Below the pieces are notes generated by a model. It did no database searches and had not been told where the DNA came from. It saw nothing but the letters and a program-made list of their open reading frames with translations. DNA of 64,000 bases, from NCBI GenBank assembly GCA_033977485.1, contig CM066988.1, positions 72,159,169 to 72,223,168 on the forward strand, given 5' to 3'. Numbering within the stretch: the first letter of the stretch is position 1; each line of letters starts with the position of its first letter. Positions 33,172 through 44,973 of this stretch are shown piece after piece. Source of the stretch: Hydrangea macrophylla (lineage: Eukaryota > Streptophyta > Magnoliopsida > Cornales > Hydrangeaceae). A program made the translations under genes and the position numbers.

Positions 33172-34620
33172 AACGTTGATTTCGTGTATGGGGTGGATGC
33201 AACATTGTTATCGAGTAATACAGATCTTATGCGTGCATTGATGGATGGATAGAACGTAGATCTGTGCTAACCCTTGTTTTGCAGCATTCTTATTACACTA
33301 TTATGGACACTGGTTTTGTGTGATTGGATCCCATGATGGGTATATTTGTGGTTAATATTGTTGTTTTGATATAGCATGTGAACTCCTTTATGGAGGCATA
33401 TGATTTGTATGTATTGGATCCCATGCTTGATTGATGCGTGGATAATTTACTACAAATAAATAGCATGTGAACTCCATCATAGAGACATAGGGTTTATGTA
33501 ATATATCTCAAGTAAATTCGTGACGATGCTTCGTAAGAGCAGTTTTACAAGCAGTTTTAAAAAGCAATCTAGAAGCAGTTTTAGAGGGCAGTTCAGAAGA
33601 CTATTTCAGAAAACAACCATGGAAGGTAGTTGCTGATGGTAGACATAGAGCTAATCGGGTTCAATGAAGATTTCTTCACAAGTGTTGTAGCTTGACCATA
33701 ATAGTGGGATTCTTATTTTGTTGTGGTTTCCTTATTTATGTGTGATTGAATGAATATTATTGTTTCATGTTTAATGAATGGGACAACATGAATAATTGTT
33801 CTTAGACCTATTTCAGATGTCTAGTTGTATGTTTAATTTATATTAATTTAAAATGATGGACAACTACATGTGTATTTAGAAATCAAACTAATTTCATATT
33901 TTGAAAACATGAGTACTTTTTTTCTAAAATTATGAGAATAGAATAATTTTATTATCTACACATGTGGGTTTGACAAGTAAGAATGAATTAATCTTTGTCA
34001 AGTATTCCATTACTTTTTATTAATTAAATTAAAAGTTTTTCTAAAAAATTGTAACCCTATTTTTAAAAAATTCTAAGTGGGAGGGAATTTATCAAGTACA
34101 AATCTCATGATCTCAATCACTAGTTTGTAGATGATATGATTAATTTTGTGTGACGGCTCTAGTGTCATCCTTCCCATCAGATGAAGTTGATCATAGAATC
34201 ATAGTATAAACTTTTTTAAAAGAATGTTTTGGGTAATAGTTAGTGTGGGTCACCTCTCCATCAGAGGTGTTCCTCACGGAACTCTTGATCTAGAATTAAG
34301 TGATGGTAAACACTTAGCTATAAATAATAATATCATCTCCATCTGAGTCATTATTATTATTTGTAGGACCAAAGTAAGTCAGTAGTTTAATTTTACTAGG
34401 CAAGGTACATTGCCTAGATAGTAAAATTAAAAGGCAATTGCCTATCTTAACAAATGATGGATAGTATATGACTTCCCATCGAGTCATACTATTCGCGGTG
34501 TATCAGGTTGCTGGCGGATTCCTTTCAAATATGGTAGAGGGAACCAATATTTCCAACTCGAATCCATAGTAATTTTTACCCAAACGTAATTATTATATTA
34601 TGTGATTTGCATGCTTTTAA
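33172..34620 (+). other. Long untranslated leader of the copia element
   Basis: About 1.45 kb without conserved coding signal before gag. It contains AGCAGTTTTA-type short repeats near 33538-33590. Confidence 0.5.
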
Positions 34621-34653
34621 CTGGGTTCTTTCAATCCACTCGCTGTTATTCTT

Positions 34654-35250
34654 AAAAAAAACAAATTTACTGGACCAAACTATATAGAATGGAAAAGGAA
34701 TTTGGATATTGTATTAACTGCTGAAGAGTACAAGTTTGTGCTTACTCAAGTCTGTCCTGAGCAACCTAGTGAGGGGGCAACAACTGAGAAAACCCAGGCT
34801 CAAAAGAAATGGGTCAAGGCTGATAAGATGGTGCGGTGTTACATTTTGACATTCATGTCGAATATTCTGAACATCAGCATCAGTCAATGGCCAGTGCCTA
34901 TGAGATGATGGAAAGCCTCCGAGAGATGTTCGGGGATCAAAGTCGTGCCGCTAAGTAAGTTGCCATGATAGATTTAATGAACACAACCATGGCTGAGGGG
35001 ACGCCTGTAAGGGATCATGTTCTTAAATTGATATCTCTTAAAAAACTAGAGATCCTTGGAGCTAAAATAAAAAAGGCTCAAAAGAAGGGCGCGGGTCCTC
35101 GGCCAATCCAAAGGCCACGAGGACAACCGGGAAAGCCTAAAGGCAAATGTTTTATTTGTAACCAGCCAGGACACTAGAAGAAGCAATGTCCGATTTATCT
35201 CGGCAGACAGAACAATCAAGGTAAATCTCATTTACTAGTTGTTGAATCGT
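34654..35250 (+). pseudogene. copia gag
   Basis: NKFTGPNYIEWKRNLDIVL followed by TAEEYKFVLTQVCPEQP is the conserved gag N-terminus. A break after CYILTFMSNI (about 34865) is followed by IDLMNTTMAEGTPVRDHVLK in another frame and by the zinc knuckle CFICNQPGH-stop-KKQC at 35146-35190, where a TAG replaces an expected Trp codon. It is non-functional. Confidence 0.78.
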
Positions 35251-35261
35251 GTTTAGTGGTC

Positions 35262-35570
35262 CGATCTACCAGTACCTAGTGTGTAGATACAGGAGCCACT
35301 GATCATGTATGCAATTCTTTGCAGGGGTTCTAGGGAACCAAGCAGCTCGGTGATGGAGAGACTTACCTATATATGAGAAATGCTACAAGAGTATCAGCAG
35401 TTGAAGTAGAAGATCTACATCTTAGTTTTGGTAGAGATAGAATTTTAATATTAAGAAATTGCCTTTTTGTACCTTCTATTAGAAGGAATTTAGTTTCAGT
35501 TTCCAGTTTAGTAAAGAATGGATATTCAGTCCATTTTAATAAAATAGTAGTTATTAAATAAAATAAATGT
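35262..35570 (+). pseudogene. copia protease
   Basis: The aspartic protease motif CVDTGATDHVCNSLQGF is at about 35280-35330, with a stop just before it (after RSTST). LHLSFGRDRILILRNCLFVP and LVSVSSLVKNGYSVHF form the usual C-terminal block. The catalytic Asp-Thr-Gly is kept. Confidence 0.75.
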
Positions 35571-35689
35571 TTGATTTGTTATGGTTTTTTGGTGGATGAT
35601 CTTTGTATTATAAATCCTACCTTTCCTACACTGTAACTAAATGAATTGAATAACACAAATAGTTTGTCATTTAAGAGAAAAGATTCTTC

Positions 35690-36650
35690 AAAGATGAACC
35701 AAACGCATCTTTGGCACTTATGCATTGGTCATATTAATCTAAAAAGGATTCAAAGACTGGTTCAAAATGGGCCATTAGGCACATTGGAAGTGGAGGCACT
35801 TCCAGTCTGTGAATCTTGCGTAGAAGGTAAAATGACCAAGAGGTCATTCTTGGCCAAGGGCTATAGAGCATAAGAGTTATTGGAACTGGTTCACTCTGAT
35901 TTGTGTGATCCTATGACTGTCCAATCAAGAGGGGGCTTTGAGTACTTTGTCACTTTCATCGATGATTACTCAAGGTATGGGTACATTTATTTAATGCGGT
36001 GTAAGTCTGAATGCTTTGAGAAATTCAAAGACTTCTTAACTGAAACGGAGAATCATCTAGGTAAATATGTATCAAGACACTACGATCTGATCGTGATGGA
36101 AAGTACCTTTTGGGAGAGTTTACAGAATTCTTATTGGAGCAAGGGATTATATCCCAATTGTCTGCACCCCGTATGCCTCAGTAGAACAGTGTAGTAGAAA
36201 GAAGGAACAGGACTCTCATGGACATGGTAATATCTATGATGAGTTATTCAGAATTACTAGTTTCCTTTTAGGGACACGCATTAGAGACAGCTGCATACAT
36301 TCTAAACTTGGTACCATCTAAGTCAGTGCCTACTACTCCTATAGAATTGTGGACAAGACGAAAGCCTAGTCTGCGGCATATTCGAATTTGGGGTAGTCCA
36401 GCACACGTGCTGAAAGGGAACACTGAAAAGTTTGAATCGAGAACAGAAGTATGTTTCTTTGTTGGGTATCCAAGAGGAACTAAAGGTGGTCTATTTTATA
36501 GTCCTAAGGATCAAAAGGTTATTGTTAACACCAATGCCACATTCTTAGAAAAGGACTATGTTATGGACCACAAGCCCAGAAGCCGTATTGATCTAGAGGA
36601 AATGAGAGGTGATACACTGACACATACTTCTTCGATACCATTGGTATGAG
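35690..36650 (+). pseudogene. copia integrase
   Basis: The HHCC zinc domain (HLWHLCIGHINLKRIQRLVQ, then CESCVEGKMTKRSF) is followed by a stop at 35871 and the core LVHSDLCDPMTVQSRGGFEY with the first Asp, and FVTFIDDYSRYGY. The region of the second Asp (36080-36200) is shifted and unreadable in one frame. The C-terminal part resumes with PTTPIELWTRRKPSLRHIR and CFFVGYPRGTKGG (the copia core-to-RT linker signature). It is inactive. Confidence 0.8.
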
Positions 36651-36899
36651 TAGAAATATCATAAGAAAGAATTATCGATATTCCATTACCACGTCGAAGT
36701 GGGAGGATTACTAAAACTTGTGTGGATACCGAACCAACCATTAACACGCAGGTTCCTAAACCAATACAACATGCAGATAATGATGTATTAGGTTCAGAAT
36801 TTTCACAACGTAATGCTAATGATACACAGACATGGGTTTTGCCTCTTCGTAATGGGAGGGTTATTATTCAACCTGACTGGTATATGTTCCTGGGAGAGC

Positions 36900-37903
36900 C
36901 TTATGACCGGCTCCCTGATGAACAAGGTACCGATCCCTGTAACTACAATGAAGCACTCCAAGATAAAGATGCAGACATTTGGCAAAGGGCTATGAAGTCT
37001 AAAATGGAGTCCATATAATCCAATCAAGTCTAGGATCTTGTAGAACCACCCAATGAAATAAAACCCATTGGATGCAAGTGGATCTATAAGAAGAAGAGAG
37101 GAGCAAATGGTAAGGTGGAAAACTTTAAAGCAAGGCTTGTTGCGATAGGGTTTACTCAAAAGGAAAGAATCGATTATGAGGAAACCTTTTCACCGGTGGC
37201 AATGCTAAAGTCTATTCAGATTCTCTTATCCATTGTTGCACATTTTGATTATAAAATCTGGCAAATGGATGTCAAGACAGAATTTCTTAATGGGAATCTT
37301 GATGAGTGAATCTATATGGTGCAAACAGATGGGTTCATCACGAAGGGATAAGAACACATGTTGTGCAAGCTTAAGAAGTCCATTTATAGACTTAAGCAGG
37401 CATCTAGATCTTTGAATATCCGCTTTGATCAAGCAATCAAGTCTTTTGGTTTTGATCAATGTGTGGATGAATCCTGTGTGTACAAGAAACATGATGGAAG
37501 CATGGTGGTGTTCTTAGTACTATATGTGGATGATATCTTGCTAATTGAAAATGATGTGGGGGTATTATCTTCTGTAAGGGTATGGTTATCCAGTCAATTT
37601 GATATGAAGGACTTGGGAGAAGCCGGTCACATCCTAGGGATTAAGCTTATGCGAGATCGCAAGAATAGGATGTTGGGCTTGTCACAAGGTACTTATATTG
37701 ACAATATTCTTGCAAGGTTTAGCATGCAAGATTCCAAGAAGGGATTCCTTCCCTTCAGACATGGAATTACTCTATCTAAGGATCAGTGTCCTAAGACATC
37801 TGATAAGATAGAGAAGATGAAAGCAGTAGTAGGCCTAATATATGCTATGCTATGTACTAGACCTGACATTTGCTTTGCTATTGGCATGGTTAGTAGATAT
37901 TAG
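36900..37903 (+). pseudogene. copia reverse transcriptase
   Basis: Blocks in order: EALQDKDADIWQRAMKSKME, a stop at 37016, [42 protein letters not shown] (first Asp; Ala to Glu change), a TGA at 37306-37308, and LCKLKKSIYRLKQASRSLN. The intact catalytic box LYVDDILLIEND (about 37520-37560) and SQFDMKDLGEAGHILGIKL follow. YVDD is kept; the stops make it a pseudogene. Confidence 0.85.
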
Positions 37904-37933
37904 TCTAATCCAGGGTAAGAACATTAGACTGTA

Positions 37934-38224
37934 GTGAAGAATATTCTCAAGTACCTGAAAAGGACTCGAGACTATATGTTAGTTTACCAAGCAGACAGTC
38001 TTGTACCCATTGGGTACACAGATTTTGATTTCATGTCAAATAGGGATTCTAAAAAGTCTATCTTAGGATATGTGTTTACCCTAGAAGGTGGAGCCATTAG
38101 TTGGAGGAGTATCAAGCAGTCATGTATTGCTGAATCCACCATAGAAGCCGAGTATGTGGCTACTTCGGAAGCCGCTGAGTGGGAGATTGATAGGGATATA
38201 TACTCAAAGCCATGCTTTATGTAG
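37934..38224 (+). pseudogene. copia RNase H, C-terminally truncated
   Basis: ILKYLKRTRDYMLVYQADSL and GYTDFDFMSNRDSKKSILGY (first Asp) are followed by SCIAESTIEAEYVATSEAA (catalytic Glu). After AAEWEIDRDI the conserved tail is missing, so pol has lost its last ~100 residues by deletion. Confidence 0.8.
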
Positions 38225-38239
38225 TTGATTTATTATTTA

Positions 38240-39440
38240 TTTAATAAAATCAGTTATTCCATTTTTAATGTTTGCATTATATTGTTTATTGTGCATGTGT
38301 GTCTCTTATTCTACATCATAGGTGGTTTGGTGTATAGAGTTCGGCTTACACACGGAAGATCATACCATCAGATCTTGTAGAATGTAAGATTTTTGACATA
38401 CCATCAGTAGGACTACAGTATGGTGATGTAGTAGGTTTTCCTTGATTGCGGGAAACGGTATAGATTCAACTCACTATGCTGGTACACTTTGTGTATTAAA
38501 AGGGACCGTCTTGGGGTAATTATCTTTGTACTGACTTATAAGATAATTAATACCTTATGGCTATTAAGAGTGCTTATGCTCTAAATCCTAAGTTAATTTA
38601 TAGACACGTACATTTGATATTTACGCTTTGATCTCTAAAAGTGTGAGATCCTTAAATGGGTCATTATCTCATTGGATTGGGTGACAATATTAATTGTGTG
38701 GTGGATATTAATTAATGATGAAATCCATATTTCAATTTTGGGATTGATGATATCTCCTGGAGAAAGCTTATAAGTTTTGATTATGTCAAACCCTGCAGGT
38801 GGATTTTGTATTCGACATATCATATAAGTTAAATAGAGGATCTCAAGGAATTTTAAGAGATTAATTAAATATGATTGTCAGTAATTATATTTAATTAATG
38901 ATATCTTAAATCTTAACGTGGGGAGATAACAAGCATTTAATAACATAGAGCTCAAAATATATTTTTGAGATACGGGTAGGAGTCCAATTATAATTCTTTA
39001 GAATTTTAATTTATGGAAATAAGAATCTGATTCAGTTCGAATCAGGCTTTCCTAATTCCATAAGGAAGCCTATTCCTTATTGACTTGTTATGTTCCCTAT
39101 CATAACCTTTATATATATCTACTGCTTTGGCTCTTTTCTCAATTTGCATTTTTCCATCAAGAGTGTTAGAAAAAAGAGTGTAAATAGGGAGAGCAGAAAA
39201 TAGAAAGGATTTCAAAAAAGCCCACACTTAGTTCGATATTTTGGAAGTAGAGGAATACAGTAGAAGATCATGAGCTATTATCGAGCCCATATTCTCGATT
39301 CGTCTACTGCAGCAATCCGTTTTGCAATTCAAGGTAACCCTAGTTCCGCCCTTGTAGGGTTATTATAGCTTTCACAAAAATTTTTGCAGTACCAATGTAT
39401 ACGCGCTGTCAACAGATTCTGGGAACGCAGTTTCCTAACA
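38240..39440 (+). repeat. 3' LTR and preceding non-coding region of the copia element
   Basis: The 3' edge (TTTCCTAACA) is fixed by comparison with 33151-33158. A TATA box (CTTTATATATATC) is at about 39106-39118. The LTR start cannot be fixed because the 5' partner is lost; it lies somewhere after 38224. Confidence 0.6.
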
Positions 39441-39876
39441 GCTGACCCGCAGGTTTGTCACGCATAAAAGCCCAGTGCATTGGAGAGACTGTCCTAATAT
39501 ATATGTATACCCTTGAAGAGGTGATAATTAAAACTGCTCCTATTGAGAGGAATTTACTATTGAACAATACTTGAAGATGTTATAATTTAAACCTCCTGTT
39601 GAAAGGAATTTATTATTTAATAACACTTGAAGATGTTATAATTTAAACTTCTCCTGATGGGATAAATTTACTACACATTTTTGAAACAGTACTTATACAC
39701 CCTTGAAAAGGTTATAATTTGTATTCATCCTTAGAGAAAATGGACAGTCCGTTAAGAGAAAATATTAGTAAAAGCGTTTAACCTCTTGAAGAAGGATATA
39801 AATTAAACTTTTGCTGAAGTACTTATCATACTCCTGAAGAGTTAGTCCTTAAAGAGATAATAAATCAACTTATCGA
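39441..39876 (+). repeat. Flank copy A' (matches 32616-33055)
   Basis: It begins at the exact base after the 3' LTR with gctgacccgcagg and ends TAAATCAACTTATCGA. Its first ~60 bp complete the MITE whose left half is at 32510-32615, so this is the original right flank of the insertion. Confidence 0.85.
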
Positions 39877-40312
39877 AGAAAGTAGTTTATTTGTAAAAGT
39901 ACTCATCCTTGAATGTTTATTTGTCATTTTATAGAAAAATAAAAAATAAAAGATAAGAAAAGGCAAAAAAAAAAAAAGTAAGTTCTCAAATTTTTGAAAA
40001 CCAAAATGAGTAATGCCAAGTTAAGAAATGGTGGCAATTTCTCTAACTAAGAAAAAGAAAAAGAAAAAAGAAAAGAAATCATCGCAATGCCCCGTACCAT
40101 TCAAGTCTCCAATTAACATAATTTCTATATGGATTACTATTTGTTGGGGAAATCACGTCTACTTCGCACAGGATCTGTAAGAAATCAATGGAAGAATGAA
40201 AGAAAATAAATGCAATACCCTGTATTTTTGTATTATATTATATGAATAAGACCTTGTATGCTTCTTGTAATAATTGTATGAGTTTTCCCTTACCTTTGGT
40301 ATAATTTGGATA

Positions 40313-40431
40313 CCAATTGATTGGCAAGTTTACCAATCGATTGCAAATACCAATCGATTGCCACTTTTATCAATCGATTGGAGCATTTATACCTAATACC
40401 AATCGATTGCCATTTATACCAATCAATTGGC
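40313..40431 (+). repeat. CCAAT-palindrome cluster 1 (upstream of TATA)
   Basis: Six copies of the palindrome CCAATCGATTGG or close variants (CCAATTGATTGG, CCAATCAATTGG) lie within 120 bp, spaced about 18-30 bp. Each contains a CCAAT box in both orientations around a central ATCGAT. Confidence 0.85.
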
Positions 40432-40491
40432 AGCAGCTGGGCAGATTCTCTTGCCTTGGCTGGGGAAAGGCCACGTGAACACTTAATCCTC

Positions 40492-40501
40492 TATATATAC
40501 T
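40492..40501 (+). promoter_or_regulatory. LTR TATA box
   Basis: CTATATATAC about 60 bp downstream of palindrome cluster 1, followed by a GA/CA-rich region that would be the transcript start. Confidence 0.6.
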
Positions 40502-40932
40502 AGCCCATTTTGGGCGTATTTTTGTTTCCAAAAATCAGAGAGAGGGAGGGGGAGTGTTTGTGTGTGTATTATATATATACACTCATATATACATATATAC
40601 ACACACACACATATATATATATATATATCCTTACACTCACACACACAGAGATGGACTGAGACAGATAAAGAGAAGACCAAGAGAAGAAGAAAGAAAGAAG
40701 AAGAAGAGAGAGACAGGCAGAGAAGACAGAGGAGAGCAAGAGGAGCTACCATTGAAGCTCCAAGCTTCATTATACATTCCCAAACACCCCTCTAATCATC
40801 TAAGGTGAGTTTTAAACTCATTGAGTATCAATAAATTGATATTAGGACTTGTTTAGATGCATAGAAGACGTTTAAATCATGTTTCTCGTTTATATATTGC
40901 TGGACCGTCTTCACTATGAAGAAGACGAAGTC

Positions 40933-41086
40933 CCAATTGATTGGACTCTTTCCAATCGATTGATATCCTAATCGATTGCCAATATTAGCAATTAATTGGC
41001 ATGTGATCCAATCGATTGGACTTTTTATCAATCGATTGTTACTATTTTTATACCAATCGATTAGACCCCTGTCCCAATCGATTGGA
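40933..41086 (+). repeat. CCAAT-palindrome cluster 2 (downstream of TATA)
   Basis: Eight copies of CCAATCGATTGG or variants lie within about 155 bp, 440-590 bp after the TATA box, so within the predicted transcript. Confidence 0.85.
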
Positions 41087-42425
41087 AGTTGCAGAATGTT
41101 GATATTCTTATTTAGTTTATATTATTACTGTGTAGTTGTCTATTTACTGTTCAGTACTCCCAGCATGCTATATTGTTGTAATACAAACGTGATAATAAAA
41201 TAATGCGACGTAGGATCATAGTAGCGACGAGATTGATGGATAATGATTGTGACGTTAGATATCGTTATAGTTGCAAATCCTTCGGAGTTATCATTCATTT
41301 CATTTAGAGTAGTCGGGCCACATTGGGATTGTCATGTATCAATGATAGAGTTGAGCTTAAGTAGGTTTGTTCAGATATGAGAATCTTGCGTGGGCGGGCT
41401 TTGGTCAATCATATGTTCTTAAAAGTGGTACACAGAAGAAGGTGTCTACGACTGCGGTGGACCAGACCATTTGCCCTAAGATAGCCTGATGATCTAATCA
41501 TATGTTCTTAAAAGTGGTAGACAGACGAAGGTGTCTACGACTGCAGTGGACCGTGATCACTGGTAGATGTAGCTAAGTCGTGGCATAGAATGATGTACTG
41601 TTGCTTAAAGCATTATATCCCTGTAGTGCGATGAACTCTGCATAAGTTCTTAAAAGCTAGGGATGGACTGACGTGGTATCCATGACTGCGGTGGACTATG
41701 CATATCTTCTTAAAAGTGGTGGATGGAGCAATGGTGTATTTATAGAGTTGAACAACTATCGAGTCTGTTCTTCTATCATAATGTATTGTCGGTCTTAAAA
41801 TTAGTAAGACGTTAATAATCGGATCATTAGAATGATTAAAGGAGTTATCCTCACTGAATTAAATGGTGTTTAACTAGTAATAACTTCAATAGTTGATACC
41901 TTATTAGTATCTAATTCACTCAGATTTCATTAAGCTGACGGCGTTTATGCCGCTGGACATTTCTATGTTCTAGCGCACCCTGGTCATGACTATACAGGTG
42001 TAGGACCTACATGCGAGGACTACTACGCCGGTAATGGTGTCCTATGGAGGACTACGCGAAAGGAGGTCAGGCAGAAGAGGACTACTACACCGAGGACTAC
42101 CTCTACGCCAACTGAAGATTAGGCTAGACTGTAGTTTAATTACCTTTACTGCTTTCCAGACCTTTTGTAATCACTTGACAATTGTACTTCCGCTGTGTTT
42201 TATTTTGATTCGAGAATCTGATGTGTAATAGTTAGTAACCCCCTTTTTACATTAAGTTATGTTGTAACCAGAACCTAGATTTCATTCTTGTTATCTCGTT
42301 TACTTATTGTTGCTTAGTATTGTATGGTGTGGACAATCATGTGACTTCACCAGTCGCTGCCTTTGGAACCAGAAAGAAAATTTATTTTTCTCTATTTTTG
42401 CCATTCAGGGGCATGACAGGATTTT

Positions 42426-42437
42426 TGGTATCAGAGC
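42426..42437 (+). other. Primer binding site (initiator Met tRNA)
   Basis: TGGTATCAGAGC eight bases after the LTR end, the usual arrangement in plant gypsy elements. Confidence 0.85.
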
Positions 42438-42556
42438 GTAGGTTTTATACCATTTCGCTCACAGGTCGTTCCACACCATCTGGTCCTAGAACCTTGAGAT
42501 TCAATAGATGAGTATTACGATTAGTTCTGACTTAAGGTAGTCTCTTTTCAAGTAGC

Positions 42557-43531
42557 ATGGCACCACCTCGCTTTGTTCCCGACGAGTTTGGAGGACACTA
42601 TGTGTATGAGGGCAGTATTGCGCCGACAGATCCATTGTACTATGCCTGGAAGGTTATGCAAAGATTCTCACCGAGACAGAGTGAGACATGCAGATTGATC
42701 AGAGAGATTTGGGACCCAGGACCAGAGATGATACACCAGGAGATGATTGATCGCAAGGAGACTTTTTGACAGATCGAGGAGGATTCACTACAGATGCTAC
42801 TAGTCCGCTCTTCTTATCGGGTTCTACTTTAAGAGGTTAGAGCAGCGCCTCCACCTCCCCCGACGGAGCCACCACCCCAGACACCTCTACCCCCACTAGA
42901 GGGGGGCATGGTTGATGCACCCCCAGTAGAAGAGGTCTCAGAGGATGATGATCCAGATGATGATGAGATCGATGACGACGAGGATATAGAGGATGAGGAG
43001 GATGTGGACACCGATGATGAGGAGCCAGAGTATGATCCAGAGGAGTACCCCGAGGACCCAGTTGGTATGGATGTGCCGGTTGGCATAGATATTATAGTAG
43101 CAGAGGGTTATTTGACAGAGGATGAGGCTATAGCAGATGATGATGTAGGTGATGACGCCGTGCTACCAGTCTTACCAGGCAGCGTGATAGCACAGATGGC
43201 AGCAAGATGGGCAGCAGAGATGGCTGCACATCCCCATGGATTTGAGATAGGAGCACAGGAGTTGGCACAGGCTATGGCTGAGGTTAAGGAACTCACAGCT
43301 GCATTAGATGTAGCCCAGGCTGACATGGCTGCCGATGTAGGAGACTTGGGAGTTGTTGTGGATCATGATGGACCTGAGTTAGCTGAGGATGATTTGATGG
43401 AGGATGAGGACATGATGGATGACGATGATATGGATGAGGACAATGTGTTGTCTAAAGTTTCCCAGAGGATGAGGCTTCCATCTATGGATCTGATGTGGAC
43501 AACTTTTGAGTCCAGTACCTTTAGGACTTAG
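42557..43531 (+). pseudogene. Acidic accessory ORF between primer site and gag
   Basis: One frame runs from MAPPRFVPDEFGGHYVYEGS to the stop at 43529-43531 with two internal stops (42767-42769 and about 42831). The first 70 residues are ordinary (DPLYYAWKVMQRFSP, then QSETCRLIREIWDPG). A Pro-rich hinge (PPPPPTEPPPQTPLPPLEGG) and a long Asp/Glu-rich stretch (DDDEIDDDEDIEDEEDVDTD) follow, then an Ala-rich part predicted helical (MAARWAAEMAAHP) and a second acidic run (DLMEDEDMMDDDDMDEDN). I do not recognise the family. Position and frame suggest an extra ORF of the element rather than part of gag, which begins about 350 bp later. Confidence 0.6.
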
Positions 43532-43868
43532 ACTTTTGCTTTTGACTTCAGGACATGTTGTCTACTTACTTTTGACGCTTACATAGATAGCTATTAACCA
43601 TAGCCTTTTTGTATAGGTAGCCACCAGTGGTGGTTTGTTTATATTTTATTTGCTAGATCTTGTATAGGATCATGTACTATGCGGTACACAGTTGATCTAT
43701 TGTGTACTCCATTGTACATCTTTTGGGTATATATATATGGCAGATCGTTTCTTTTGGTTATTTCTGTTATCGTTTGATTACCTATATTATGTTGTGATTT
43801 AGATTGGTACTATGCTTTTCGTTGTTTTAATTGTGGTTGTTTCCCCGAGATGATTGCCATCTAACCAT

Positions 43869-44960
43869 CAGATCACTATGGTTGAACCCATGAGATATTA
43901 AGCGCGACTGGGAGCACCTAGTCTTGAGGGTATGGACCCGACCGGAGTCTTCGAAGCGTTTATGCAACGGATGGAGCACGTTGGCAATACCTGCTATCAT
44001 GCCACCAACAACAACGGTAACAACCACGTTGTTCTTCTAAGGTAGAAAAGTGATAAGTTATTGGAATGATTTCGTGGCCTGTGACCCGAGAAGTTCGACG
44101 GCATGGCAGAACCATGGAAAGCCGAGCAATGGATACGAGAGTTAGAGCTAATCTTCAAAGCCTTGGAGTGCAGTGAGCTTGACAAGAGGCATCTAGCCAC
44201 GTTTCAACTGACTTACTCTGCCAGACTGGTGGGAGGCTGAGAGAGCCACAATTGGGGTCGATGCTATAAGGAGAATGCCCTTGGAAGCATTCAAGATTCG
44301 ATTTCTCGAGAGGTATTTCCCCGAGGACGAAAGAGACCAACAAGAGAGGAATTTCCTGAGTCTGACTCAAGGGAATTGAATGGTCAGGGAGTATATCACA
44401 CAATTCGATCGACTTTCCCGCTTTACTCCACACATGATAGATACCCCCGCCAAGAAGGTCAAGCGATTCCACCAAGGACTTAACCCACACCTCCGACACA
44501 TGATGATAGGTCATCTGGGCCAGTCGTTTGAAGGGATTGTCCGTCTCGCTTCAAGTTTGTAAAAGGATGCTTATCTTGTGCAAGGACCACAAGCGAATCG
44601 ACCTCTACCCAGGACCTTCCAATCAAGGAACTTTCCAGCGCATTTATCAAGGAGCAATCAGGAATGGAAACCCCAGATTAACAACTACCAAGAAAACAAG
44701 CGTACATGGGACGGGACAAGGAAGCCCCAAGCTAACTTTCCTCGACAGTAGAACCGACAGCAAGAACTACCTCAGGCACAGCCCACCGCCCAGCGATAGA
44801 ACACTAATGCATGTCTCAACTGTGGAGTGCCCAGACATATTACAAGGTATTGTACAGCTCCCAAGACTAACTGCCGCAATGACATCATCTATCGGAACTA
44901 TGACAAGCCTGGTCACATGAGCAAGGATTGTCGAGCACCTCATGGAGGCTGAGGACAACA
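43869..44960 (+). pseudogene. Ty3/gypsy gag
   Basis: The capsid block (EPWKAEQWIRELELIFKAL, DWWEAERATIG, AFKIRFLERYFPEDERDQQE, REYITQFDRLSRFTPHM) is the retrotransposon gag domain. Stops occur near 44040, 44190, 44378 and 44561. One complete CCHC zinc knuckle (CLNCGVPRHITRYC) is at 44813-44854. A second knuckle (YRNYDKPGHMSKDC) has lost its first two Cys. Normally gag packages the RNA. Confidence 0.82.
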
Positions 44961-44973
44961 AGGATAGGTTAGG

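Larger units (their letters stand above)
33056..39440 (+). mobile_element. Ty1/copia retrotransposon with truncated 5' LTR
   Basis: Plus-strand order is 5' LTR remnant (33056-33158), primer binding site, ~1.45-kb leader, gag, protease, integrase, RT, RNase H, and a 3' LTR ending 39440. The 3' end TTTCCTAACA is followed by gctga. The same gctga ends the left half of the MITE at 32616-32620, consistent with a 5-bp target duplication. Several stops and shifts inactivate it, and RNase H is cut off at its end. Confidence 0.85.
40211..42418 (+). repeat. 5' LTR of Ty3/gypsy element (2.2 kb)
   Basis: It starts TGCAATACCCTGTATTTTTG and ends GGGGCATGACA, eight bases before the primer binding site. It contains two clusters of CCAAT palindromes, a TATA box between them, a CA/TA and GA-rich leader, and tandem ~50-100 bp units built on TTCTTAAAAGTGGT..GTGGACC (41405-41730). 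A diverged inverted relative is at 46961-48626. Confidence 0.82.

Noticed and set aside
42829..43086. Open frame on the minus strand encoding a Ser-rich peptide
   Set aside because: It is the antisense shadow of the Asp/Glu-rich accessory ORF; the bias follows from GAT/GAG codons.
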